Source: Ancylostoma caninum (lineage: Eukaryota > Nematoda > Chromadorea > Rhabditida > Ancylostomatidae). From it: DNA of 64,000 nt. Under the pieces are notes generated by a model that did not search any database, was not told the origin of the DNA, and worked only from the letters and a program-made list of their open reading frames with translations. Positions 46,544-57,555 of the stretch are shown piece by piece (position 1 is the stretch's first letter; each line of letters begins with the position of its first letter). The DNA lies in the NCBI GenBank assembly GCA_037903475.1, contig JBAJFG010000070.1, positions 248,001 through 312,000 of the forward strand, written 5' to 3'. The translations under genes were made by a program, and so were the position numbers.

Positions 46544-48815
46544 TCTGATTATTGAACTGTGACCCATCCGGCAATTTGTACAGCCGCTAATCCACTAATC
46601 CTCTTTTTTCGCTGAATTAGAGCACGTAGATCACCTGATAGCTCATGCGTATGCAATGTACAAAAAAAAAGAATGTTTATGATGTCAAAATTGGCTCCAC
46701 TATCAATTAATTTCGAATATGACATCAGTCAGGCAGGTCTCCAGTCAGGCAGGCCAAGGCTTCACATGCTGACTCCTGTCCCAACATTTCGAAATGTCCA
46801 ACGGTTTTGGAAATCCATGAAGAGGTTTTTTTTCAGATTGTTGGGATAAATACCTGCTTTGCTTCTGGAATGTTCCTCAACCTTTTTCTTCAACAAACAA
46901 ACTGCTGGTTTAGAGGAAATCCAGTACACATTGATGTTTTCAAAAGAATATATTTTCCGAAAACCTGAAGCTTCATATTGATAGTTCAGCTGCATGTTTT
47001 CCTTGTTCGTAAACTGTGAACTTTCCTTCATAACATTTTACCAATTTTCCCTAATACTTTCGTGCCGTATTACCCACTGTTTTCTTTTTTTTGGCTATTT
47101 AAATCAAGCTCATTTCCTTCTTATTTCAGTTTTTTCTTTCTTATTTCTGCATTATTTTTATTATATAGCTATCATCTTTTATATAATTTTCATTTCTTGC
47201 TTCCAACTACATAAATTTCTTGAAGTTAAGCACGTGTATGTTGCGTACGGATCCTCCAAAGAAGAAATGCAGCGCATTTTAGTCGATGGGCAGTCGTGGG
47301 CGGCGCGATTCAATCGCCGCGATTTTGATGGCATCGGGCTCATAATCGCTGCGAGTTCGAGCTGCAGTAAAGTGTCTACGATCGCTATTTTCTCGATACT
47401 TTTTCTAAGAAGCTGTGAAATATTCAATGCAACTCTAGCCCCTTCTCAAAATAATCGCACTAATTGAAAATATTAAAATTGTGGCTTTGTTCATACTTCT
47501 TCGTGACGCGATGGCGACGGCCACAAGTGCGCAACACGATGGGTGGTGAACTTAAAAAGGTTGTAAACTGAATGATTTTTACGAAGAAGAAAACAACCTC
47601 GACGAAATCGTCGCATCGCACCTACCAGTTGGCATGTCGCGATTTCATCCCATCGCGTGAATCTCGAAAGAAAAAAGTATAAACAGCGCGCGATGGGGAG
47701 CCGTGACGTCGCTTCACATGGATTACTGCCAATTACCGCAATGCTACAGCAGATGCACTACTTCCACGAGGAAACTGCCGCTTTTGAACAGTTTGCATGC
47801 GCGCGAGCATCGCGTCGCGATGAAGTATGAACACAGCTCCGATCTGAATAACATCGCAATCTACTCGTTACCGCTCTCATATTTCTATGTAAGACATAGT
47901 GTTGTCTTTTTCTATTTTTTTGAAGAAGAACAGTACACAATTACTTGTTACATCTCTGTAGCGGAGCATTCCGGAAATTCACGTTTCTCCGACTACTGGA
48001 CTGGGGCTCTGTCTGAAAAGTGGCGTCCCTGGAAAATGTTGCAAATGCCAATCGAGGCAATGTCGGAAATGTGCGTCATCGTTATATCATAAAAGTCAAC
48101 CCTTTGCCGGCTGAAATGACGATAAAAGGCGTTTTTCCCGTGGTCTGAGTCAACGTGCTCATTTAGCGCAGGATTTTCGTTCGTTGTTGTTCTTTGCTCT
48201 CCACGCTGGCGTCGCATTCCCCGTCGCTTGTTTGGAATGCACTGAATTGCCAAAATTGCGCTTTTGGAATGCTGCTTGTAGTGGCTTTGTCATCAGTATT
48301 GCTTCGGTCGGACCCCCCCCCCCAACCCTTGTGGGCAAAATTATTCTCACTCGTAGAACAGGATAGTGCAACGAGGGTTTTTTTCAGCCCTACTTTATAG
48401 CTGCTCTAAAAAATGCTTGTCTTCCTGCAATTTTCTGGTTACTTGGAAGGAAAAAATCGTAGAATTCTCTAGATGTACAACTAGTTGCAAGACCGCAAAC
48501 CACTCAGTGGAGAACTTGCTCGTCAAGTAGGGTGCAACTTCTGCAGCTCCCCTCAGTACCTCAGTACGTCGAATGACGACAATTTTTGAAATCGTCTGGA
48601 TAGGCGGGTGTAAGGTTACATCAGCGCTAAAACAAATATCCCTCATGTATGTGCCTCCTATCGAAACAATATTTACATAGGCACTAGGTTGTTCTGCCGT
48701 GTTTTCGTCATCAGGCTTCTGATTTAGATGCTTCAGGAGCAATTAGTATCACGCAAATTTGCACTATTTCGGCGTACCCTCTCCAGTTACGCGGCCACTC
48801 GACTAAAAAATTAAT
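46544..48815. other. No firm gene; several two-strand open patches
   Basis: Patches at 47,220-47,400, 47,500-48,250 and 48,395-48,742 are GC-moderate and open on both strands. The minus frame at 48,395-48,742 (115 codons, MLLKHLNQKPDDENTAEQPS...) and that at 47,993-48,253 read acceptably, but I see no splice pairs or motifs. They may be remnants of dispersed repeats. A C-run lies at about 48,315-48,324. Confidence 0.35.
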
Positions 48816-49946
48816 TCAGCTTGCTCTGGATGAATAAAAAGACGTCTCGAAGGCAATCGAAAAAGTATGAATGGAGAGGATCCCTAGTTCAAAGATATTC
48901 TCTCTGGATTCTATTATCTTCTTTGTTTTTCTCACGCTCTCGTGGATGTGAAGCAGTGCTTTTTTTTTCAGGGAAAATCCCACGAATATCCTCAAGCATT
49001 CCCCAAGTTCCCAGCGAATGCGGGCCTTTCTGCTCTGTCTACGTAGCTTTTGGTAAATTCTTCGGCTAGCATGGGTCATTCGCGGACCCTATGAGCCTCC
49101 TAACATATTCATGTATCCCAAAACGCGCTGGTCGTTGCTCATTCGTCCACTGAATAAAGCCGGCTCTATCGTTAATGGTCCACCTACCGCAGCTTTGTCG
49201 ACGTAATCCATAAATAGCCGAAGCAACACGAAGGCTTCCCGTCCTGTACTCACTGGGCTACGTGCCATCAAACCTGTCTTTCGCTGCAGCCCTGTATGTG
49301 ACCCGCACTCTTTCCTGCAGACGTTTTTTTTCTCCCCCCCCCCCCCCAGCCCAACCCCCTCCTTTCGCGCCAAATGTCAAAATTTTGCCGAACTTCTCAA
49401 TCTGAAACCTTGCGGAATGGGCGGAAGCACCTGGACAGGTAGGCGCCGAAGCGCTGCAGGTGGGCGACGCGACAGTTGATCGAAGTGCTTTGCCCCCCCC
49501 CCCAGCGTGAAATGTGGGAATGAATCAGCAGGACCGGCGCTATCGATCCCTCGGCCCCAATCACTTCCTCACCGTGATTCTGGTGGGTGCTGCTGTTCTC
49601 CAGCCAGCAGAGGGCAACAACCCAACCCACAATTCGGGTTCGCTCACACTCCGTGATCGATATCGTCAAGTTTTTACACTCTAGCCGCTCGTCGGACTGA
49701 GCGCGGCGAATCCGCGCCGCCGCCATGAACTCTTACTGCTGCAGTCCTTCGGCGACTGACTGCTGGACACCACCCAACGCGCTCTCGCCTCGCTCCATTA
49801 GCTCGTACTTGTTCCTGGAATCCACTCCTGACAACAGTTCATCCCGTATTTTCTTTAAAACCTCAGCTATCCTTCCAATTAAATTACCGAAGGAAGGAAT
49901 TTTCGCTGCGATGCAAAGATCCTTAGTACTGAATGCTACTGAATAA
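48816..49946 (-). CDS. Possible multi-exon minus-strand gene, interrupted
   Basis: The best reading has three blocks. The first, about 49,745-49,935, includes KIRDELLSGVDSRNKYELME and ends at a gtaagagt donor. The second, about 49,450-49,620, ends LQRFGAYLS at a gtgctt site. The third starts after gtctgcag at about 49,318 and includes FVLLRLFMDYVDKAAVGGPL. The second and third join in phase. The third frame meets a TAG at 49,089 but then stays open to 48,816 (MTHASRRIYQKLRRQSRKAR...). The plus strand also has good acceptors and open frames across the block (for example about 49,504-49,670). The block is GC-rich with C-runs that could hide indels. It could be a gene on either strand or a decayed one. 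Confidence 0.3.
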
Positions 49947-50784
49947 TTTAGTTAGTTCAGTTAGTACTTCTAGGGTGGCTCAGTAGTTCTGCATGACACC
50001 TCAACCGAAAAATGTATTAGATTCGCCATTCGAGTACTCGATTTCGAGTTCGAGTACTCGATTTCGAGTAAGTCGGTAATTTCCTGAATGGAGAGAGCCC
50101 TACAGCCAAGCACTAAAAAACAGATGGGCTGTAGATTTCTTTCTTCTGCTTTTAGAAGTTTCGATTTTTCAGTGAATTCGATTTTTTAGTAAATCTTTTG
50201 AATTATTCGTCGAATTAATTACATTTATTCGATTTTATTCGGTCAATGCTCCATCTACCATTCGTACCATAGAAAACGTTTTACTCTTCTATATCCATCT
50301 GTTCCCAATATTTTTGCAAAGTCGTTGCCGTGGGGCACCGATCACAAATCACACATTACAAAATGACAAAAATAAAATCGATCTGTTATGTATGCTTCGT
50401 ATATTTCACAATGTTATAATTGTTAATGTATTTGAAACTTTATTATTACAGCTACTGATCATCCAACATTTTGTATTTAATCAGTAATGTATCGAGTAAA
50501 TAACTTGTTTGCTTCGTTCAGTTCAAATGACTTTTAATTATCTTGCTATCTTAAGTAATGCATTTACTAGTACAGTAAGTGTATGTCTGCCCAGTATAAC
50601 ATTGCAAATTAACTGTTATATTGTGATGCAGTGTTTTTGATGTGTTGAATAATTGAAAATAATTATTTTACATATTTTATTTATTTTAGTGTTTTTTATA
50701 AATTTCACAAGGTTTTTTTAAATAAATAAATTCATGATCTGATTGGAATAGTCGAGGAAAAATTAACCTATCGCCTTTCTTTGC
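49947..50784. other. AT-rich spacer with a 20-bp tandem duplication
   Basis: The unit cgagtactcgatttcgagtt is repeated twice in tandem at 50,031-50,070 and is itself palindrome-rich. The rest is very AT-rich with no open frame. Confidence 0.55.
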
Positions 50785-50905
50785 CGGATGCATCGTAGAG
50801 ATTATACATGGTGGACCTGCTAACTCCACACAAATTTACCCATTGCTATGAAGGGCGTCTTTACGTTTACCATGGGTAATCTCAATGATGCACCCAGACC
50901 CTTAT
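50785..50905. repeat. TTACCC palindromic repeat, copy
   Basis: The left arm ggatgcatcgtagagattat and the right arm accatgggtaatctcaatga followed by tgcacc are inverted partners around about 60 nt. It belongs to the family seen at 3-6 kb. Confidence 0.65.
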
Positions 50906-51257
50906 GTCTCGCCCAAGACTGCATCGCTCTCTGACTCATTTAAAATAGATTATTCGAGTTCTAATACATAAATGAAGAATTCATAAATATTCTCACATTT
51001 TTTGAGTCTGAATTCTTTTTCCTTCTTTGATCCTCAGAATATTTCCACAGCTTTACTTGTTTACAATGTCGTGTGGTGAAGGATCTATGTAAATTGTTTT
51101 AATTTATAGGACAAATAAAGGAATAATTTCCAATCCTAACCACGCTTTACTGTTGTTATTTCTCTTATTGTTACTATACCTAACCACTATTTTAGTCTTC
51201 TGACGGCTCTATTCTCCGTTGCTTCCTAGTTTGGGCCTCAGATTACTGAATGAAGTA
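50906..51257. other. Nothing recognised
   Basis: AT-rich spacer without open frames of interest. Confidence 0.5.
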
Positions 51258-51295
51258 TTAGGTTGATGCAAAAGGAATGGCGCCACTTTTTTCAA
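51258..51295. mobile_element. Solo mariner-type end
   Basis: TA at 51,256-51,257 is followed by ttaggttgatgcaaaaggaa and tggcgccac, closely resembling mariner terminal repeats (TTAGGTTGRTGCAAAAGTAAT). No inverted partner or transposase is found nearby, so it is an isolated end. Confidence 0.5.
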
Positions 51296-54200
51296 GAACA
51301 TATAATTTCGTTTGGTTTAATAATAATAACAAATAATAAATAAATATTAATAAATAATAAACAAATAATAATAACATATGTATAATAACAGCTTCTATCG
51401 AGCAGTTCCCGTTATTCCATAGAGCCTAAGGCTTCAAGGGGTTGTCCATGAACTAGGATGAACGCTTCGTCCCCCATTCTCGACGAACAATAGCTCGCAA
51501 GCCTCACTCGTCAAATTTAAATTTCACGCTCCCCGAATTCGAAAGAGAAATTTTCTGTCTTGCATATTCCTGTGCGGAATTGAAAAAGTTTCGAAACATA
51601 TTCAGCACAAATTCCAGACGCACATTGCATCTAAAGTTTTTGCTTACAGTCTTATTCAGTGAGCAAAATTTCCCCATCGCTGCGATGAAGAGAAATTTCT
51701 TACGGATGGTGGCGCAATTCCCTTGGAGAATAATTGAATTCCCATGAGAGGACGGGAAATGCTTGTGTTTTGCAGCGGGGCACCTTCAGCTGAAGCTATG
51801 GCAAATAGCTTTATTTAAGCCAAGCACACACACAGCACAAATTGTTCCAATTTCTGTTTCGTTTCCTTAGTTTTTTCCCCGGGAGTGGTCCTTACTATAC
51901 TTAGGACCGAATAAAAATCGAATAACTCCATTCGTTTAATTCACTCATTCAGGAATAGAAAAAATCCGAAAGAATCAAATATTTGAAAAATGGGAGACCT
52001 AAATGCCTTCTTATCACTCCCAAAGGATTTCATTACTCCATGTTTTTTGAACATCTGAACTATAGACTTATTCGAGGTCAAATGTACGGATTTCGAACAA
52101 ATCGATAGGTATCTAATGCATTATTCGGTCCCATGTGAAGTCCATACCCAAGCCCAAGACGAGCCGAGATGCGCCAGGATCATCCCATCGCATCCTTCTC
52201 GGCCGTGGAATCTGACATGTTGATCCGGCTGGCATCATCGTTGTAACGGGACACACCGCCACCTCACAGCATTACCCAATGCCTGGATGTATCGCTGCCG
52301 GCTCGGCAACACTTGTTCTATGCTATCGCTTCGAGCCTATTCTCGTCAGCCTGTGAATGACAGCTGACTTTGATTGCAGCCTGATTCTATTCATTAAGCT
52401 GGTTAGCAGCTAGGGATACATGAAAGCATAGCATCGCCAACCTGGATTTGTCCGGAGAATTTGGGGAATTTATCTCTGCTGACGTGAGAATATGCTGCTT
52501 GAAGTCGTTACAGATGAGTTATGTGCATTCCAGAACTGGTTCTGATGGGGTACATGTGTCTCCATGACATTTTATAGCCGTTGTCACTCGGGCCACATGT
52601 GGTTTACTGCTGCTTTGTTCACTCATAAAATGATTTACAGGTGAAAATTATAGTTCGGACCTTGTAAAGTTCCAAAAATTTAGATATTTGGCAGAGAAAA
52701 GCCCTACATACTCTTTTTCTCATCTTTCCTCCCTGCTATTGAGCTTTATTTTTCGTATTTGGTTGATTTTTCCGGTTATTTGAAACCGAATATTTATGCG
52801 AGGTTCTGTTCTCAAAGTCACCCAGTCCTAAGTATAGTAAAAATGCATTTCTAGTACCTCATAATTGAAATCCACCTAAAACCTGTCCTTTTCATGTGAT
52901 TTTTCATCGAGAAAATTGAAAAACACACCCTTTTTCACGGATTTCCTTACCTTTATCAAATATAGAGTCGTGGCTGCTCGCTGCTGCCATAGCATTTTTC
53001 CTGTTCGAGGCTGGTTTTTTTCATCATTTTCCTTTTGGGATTTGAGCAGAAATGTAGTAGATCCTCTTATATAACAGTAATATTTAGTGTAAGAATGTGT
53101 GTTATAACATAGAATAGGCATATCCTTTCTAATAATTGAGTATTAGTCTTGATTCTCTTGTTCTCGAGGGATATCAAATCGAAACTTTTTTTTCAAAATT
53201 TTTTCCATCAATTCTCGAGTCGTCCGAACTGCAGCCATAGGTTTTTATTAGTCATACATGCGACATATTCGGCCACATCCATAACTCTATACTGCATAGG
53301 CCTCCAATTTCAATGCCACATCACGTCATTGTATAATTTCACATCCTTCTACTCAAATAAATGTCCATGACTCGATAATTCCCGGCTTTTCACTGGCGCA
53401 TTGTTCCATTTATTCGGGTTCATTTCAGGACCTATCCGAGGAAAGCATAATTTCCTGACTTTCGCGGCGATCAGACTGAAAAATTCGAGGATGTTCTCGG
53501 TAACATCCCTCATTTCTCAAAAACTACGTAACAATTCCTGTACTTTTGAGCGTACTACACAAAGCAACATATTTTTATGACCAGTTCTCTCTCTAAAATA
53601 AAGCCTGTGCGAACCAATGCGCAAGCCTTTTCCTAAGAATCTTAATCCTTCTGAGGACTCGCTAGCTACCGCTGCGTAATTTGTGGGCGTTTCTCAGGAA
53701 CTTATGTTGTTTTCTGGATGTTTTCATCTTTTACGAAGACGTGACGTACGTAGAACGAGATTTCAGGGCCGGATAAATCTGTTTTTCCCAGCTTACTTCT
53801 ATAAAATTCCTCGCTAATGAACTTACGATCTTACGGTATTTGTTGGTCAATGTTCGCTACAAGTACAAGTGAGCTTCTTCCGGATTTGTCTACTAAGGAC
53901 AGGCTCTCATCACTTCCTACAACCTCAGCCTTGATTTCTCCTATCACCGCGTACTTTTTTCATCCTTTCCAATCCGGTTTCTAGCAGAAAAGAATATTCT
54001 GGCAGAATTATGGCTCACTACGAAATTGTGAGCTAAAATTGATTTTAAAAAAGACGTTTGAATAAAATACTTAGTTGATGCGAAAGAAGGATTACGTAGA
54101 TAAGAAAAGAAGGGAAATTTTCTCCGGCAACCGAGGGAACGTCAGCGCAATTGCTTCTGTGATTTGAATTCACTACATCATCCACTCATAATATGGCCAT

Positions 54201-54871
54201 CACGTCAATACGGCAATTAATATCCACCTGACGCCTTTAATTCTTCTACTACTGATGGCTTAGCCCGATCAGTGCCATTCCGTACCTTGGGACACTTCGC
54301 AGTTCATTTCTGACAACGTCATAAAGCAATTGCCTAATGACGTTATCGACAGCTTTGCTAACAATAGGCCATGTGACTGTGCGTATTTTATTCCTTTTTA
54401 TCCAGAAAAATCCTGGTAATTTATTTATTTATTGAATACGCACATAGGCGTGCATGACATTGTTAGCAATAAAATTAGATTAAAACAATAAAAGATCAAC
54501 CAAACAAACAACCAAACAAAGATCAACGGAGGACATTGGATTAAAGATTAGTAATATTCGGATGAGAGGAGTAGGGCTCAGGCATATTCTATATACTGAT
54601 GTGTAGTAACTTGGAACGCTCTAAGAAGAAGATATGCTGATCTTAATGCTTAGTTAGATGAATAGAAAAGTAAAAAAAGAGGCTAATATCCGTTAGAGCT
54701 CCAAACTACAATCCCCCATTAACTTCTTGGGCTAACGGATTAACGAAAACTTGAATCTCGTTCATTAACGATCAGTTATGATACAGATGTACAAATTACT
54801 TTGAATTAACCTGTCGGTTTCGCTCCGAACACGGTGTGGGGTAAGGCGTATCCTTGTCTACACGTCTCTTA
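51296..54871. other. No supported gene; one GC-richer patch
   Basis: About 3.6 kb, mostly AT-rich. 52,135-52,340 is GC-richer and open only in short pieces on the minus strand; I cannot identify it. An isolated cagggccggataaatc at 53,766 resembles a hAT terminal repeat but has no partner. 54,050-54,700 is A-rich on the plus strand. Confidence 0.4.
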
Positions 54872-55163
54872 AAGTGGAGGACGCAGGGGGCGGAGGTAGG
54901 AGGGACCCCCCCCCCCCAGAGAATGGGTCGCCAAATTTTCGAAATTACTTTACAATACAAATAAAAATCTTGTTTTAGTTTATTTTCAATTGTTTATTTT
55001 TATTATTATATTTAATATAATTTTTATTAATTATTTACTATTGTAATTAATATTTTCATTAGTTTTATTTTCCATCTGGATCCCCAAAACGGCGGAGACC
55101 GCGGAGACCCCACTTTTTTCCCACGCCCCCCCCCCTCCCGCCCACTTTCTGCGTCCGCCACTG
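54872..55163 (+). mobile_element. hAT-type MITE, copy 2
   Basis: Same family as 16,530: the left end agtggaggacgcag is decayed by two changes, the right end ctgcgtccgccactg is intact. The interior (aattactttacaatacaaat... tccccaaaacggcggagacc) aligns throughout. Flanks gtctctta and gtcttttt match at six of eight positions, consistent with an aged 8-bp duplication. The C-run after the left end is about 14 bases, and the cggagacc segment is duplicated. Minus-strand frames over it are artefacts. Confidence 0.85.
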
Positions 55164-56136
55164 GTCTTTTTTTTCCCATAGGAGAATTCTCTGTTCTGAG
55201 CCCACCAGTCATTGTCTTCAGAATTGTTTGATAAGTGAGTAAGCATACAAAAAAATCAGGCAAATTCTAGCAGAACAATTCATCCACCTGATTTTTCATC
55301 TTTTTCGTGTTTCTTCGAAAATTTTCTAACAATCTTCCTATTTTCTCCTTAACCTTCTAACTTTCTAACTAACTTTCTTACGCATTCCTAAGCTACCTGA
55401 TAAATGGCAATGTTTTCGATAATGACGTTTAATAAATTTGTCACTTTTACACTGTATTGAAGAAGATTTTTAAAAAATTAGAGGTGCGAGGACTTTCCTT
55501 GAGAACCCATTAGAAGCAAGATTGTTTTTTTTTCAAGAGAATCAACATTAGTCATAGTTGCTGACTCATCTATATTTCTATCAACAATATCCATTCGGAA
55601 ACCTGTCACCATTGTCAACTAATATGGCAGTTCTTATGGTTAATCCATGCAACACACTACATCTGCGATAATAGGCCGGCGATTATGTCCACGCATTTCC
55701 TCGCATTCGCGCTCTTAGCTCTTCTGTTTTGGTCACCGATTTTAGTTTGCTTTGTTTATGCTCGTGGAGACAATGTTTCCCCGTTTATACTCATTTTCCC
55801 TATTTCTCGCGGCACTGCCTCCCACTGCAACAACGCTGTTTTTGCGTCGTCGTTCTAACACGTCCTAACATGAGTTGTGTGGATCCTAACAGGTTCTAAC
55901 AGTCGTACTCCGTCTAGACTTGTTAGTGCGTACATGATGGCTGTCAGGATTGGCAGTAAGAAAGTAATAGCGATGGCGCATTGCGGATGCGAGGCGGTTG
56001 CTGTGAAGGAACAAAAATTAGACAGCGACTTTGCGAAAAAAAATGTGGAGATGTGGGTGAAAAAATAATCAGGAGCAATCCTAGGTCAGGAAGCTGCTGC
56101 ATTGAGGAGAATGGGGAGCGTTATTCCAGGAATGTT
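55164..56136. other. No supported gene
   Basis: AT-rich spacer. A short plus frame at 55,877-56,068 lacks splice support. Confidence 0.45.
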
Positions 56137-56313
56137 CAGGGAACTTCAAACGGCCGTGTTCGAGGGGCGGGACCGCGGCGCGGAGTGGCACCCGGGTTAC
56201 CTGCTGCTGGCAGAAGTAGAGAAACCAGAGCCACATGCAATACCTCTGTGTCTCTGCCCAAGAGAGCCGCGCCGAGGTCCCACCCCTTGCACACGGCCGT
56301 TTGAAGTTCCCTG
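56137..56313 (+). mobile_element. GC-rich TA-target MITE, copy B
   Basis: The left end cagggaacttcaaacggccg and the right end, its inverse, frame an interior collinear with copy A (ctgctggcagaag...agccacatgcaa). The right flank is TA, the left TT. Three overlapping plus frames across it come from the repeat. It lies about 190 bp upstream of the candidate gene at 56,507. Confidence 0.9.
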
Positions 56314-56506
56314 TAGGCGATGATGGATATCGCCTGCTATTGGCTGCTGTCTGCTTGACCCCGCCTAAAGAACTACTCTTGCCAGTGGATCATAGGCTTT
56401 GTCTCTTAATGACGTCAAATATGAAGGATGCACTGTCCCGCACCCTAAGTCAAAGAAATGAAGCGAACTGAGCTCGGTACTAAAATGAGCTTCTGACCGC
56501 CTTGCC
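56314..56506. promoter_or_regulatory. Short gap upstream of candidate gene
   Basis: The 190 bp between MITE B and the ATG at 56,507 would hold any proximal promoter of that gene. No TATA-like box or trans-splice acceptor is obvious, so this is only a positional note. Confidence 0.15.
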
Positions 56507-56990
56507 ATGAAACGCGCAGCGGGCCGACCTGGCACCGGAAGCGGGCGAACCGCCCTTCAGTACCAGGGCTACTTGTCGGTCCAAACTACAATAAAGACCA
56601 CTTCCTTCAAGCCGACCTCATCATACAGCCATTCCCGACTCCGTTCGTTTTCTCACCAAGAAACATGTCCCATGGGGAGTTCGCATGGTGTATGATTTCT
56701 ATTCGAGCCGTCCGCGCGCGTAATGGATGTGTCGGTGGGACGAGACAGACGAGTGCTGGTTCGTTTCAGAGCCGAGACAGCTACTTAATGTTCTTCCATC
56801 ATCTCGTGTGAACCCATTACGCAAGCGTGCGCCCGCGCTGCCCGTCCGTCTTATGGAATCGTCGTCGTCGTCGCCGGAAACCCCCCGAACTAGTTGTTTG
56901 ATGAGTTGCGGAAGCGCGTTCGCGCTGCAGCAACAAAGGCTGCAGCTGGAACGTCGACGAATCAGCGAGACATACCATGGGCGTTGTTGA
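56507..56990 (+). CDS. Candidate two-exon gene, unidentified
   Basis: Exon 1 (56,507-56,687) starts MKRAAGRPGTGSGRTALQYQ and ends at a donor (cat g then gtgtatga), phase 1. Exon 2 (56,770-56,990) follows a strong acceptor (ctggttcgtttcag) and restores the frame, giving an 82-nt intron. It contains a serine run from a TCG tract (MESSSSSPETPRTSC) and a Gln/Leu/Arg helix (LQQQRLQLERRRISETYH), then a TGA. The predicted product is about 133 residues, basic and low-complexity, with no named domain. It sits between MITE B and the MITE at 57,287. Exon 2 could continue into further exons if a late donor was missed. Confidence 0.42.
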
Positions 56991-57286
56991 ATGTCGTTGT
57001 TATGTTCCGTTGCAGTTCACTGGCATGACTCGAAACAACATAAGAAATGTGTTCAGAAGTGGGCTAGGAGATTAAAAAGAAAGAAATCAAATCCAAACAT
57101 CAGAAATGTCCTTGAAATTCTAGAAAAATCTGCGTATTTTACGTTGCGTATAAAACGCAACGTGCCAAAACCCCATCGTTCCAAAAGCCGGCGTTAGCTT
57201 CAAAATGGCAGTGGGTATGGATCAGGTGAAACTTTTCCATGTTATGTGGAAAGACTAGAAATGATAAACAAGAGCGCTAACCAATA
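56991..57286. other. Spacer, nothing firm
   Basis: A 68-codon Lys-rich plus frame (56,991-57,197) starts one base after the previous stop but has no start context or motif. Confidence 0.4.
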
Positions 57287-57555
57287 CAGTGACGGCAATG
57301 GCAGTGGCCCATCTACGGCCTCGAGAAGAACGCAGCGCTACCGTGCCGCGTGCCCCAGGATCGGTGTCGTTTGCCGCCGGGATGCTATTCCTATGCCCTT
57401 TTCTAACCGATTCGGTCGAAAATCCTTAGAATCGGGTTTAAAAGCCGCTAGAAATGGACTAACAGCAGCAGAAACATCGGTTACGGCGCGCGCGGCGCGG
57501 TTGCGCGACGTCCTTCTCAAGGCTGCGGATGGGCCAACGCCATTGACGTCCACTG
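57287..57555. mobile_element. GC-rich MITE with about 70-bp TIRs
   Basis: The left end cagtgacggcaatggcagtg and the inverse of the right end, cagtggacgtcaatggcgtt, continue in parallel for about 70 bp (ggcccatc, gagaag, accg, gccgcg). Both flanks are TA (57,285-57,286 and 57,556-57,557). Opposed frames of 106 and 71 codons over it share similar peptides because the arms are inverted. They are not genes. Confidence 0.82.

Noticed and set aside
53766..53782. hAT-like end cagggccggataaatc
   Set aside because: No inverted partner or duplicated flank was found within a reasonable distance.
55027..55263. Minus-strand frames with GGGRG-type peptides
   Set aside because: They are readings of the right end and C-runs of hAT MITE copy 2.
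56102..56471. Three overlapping plus frames of 73-107 codons
   Set aside because: All are read through MITE copy B.
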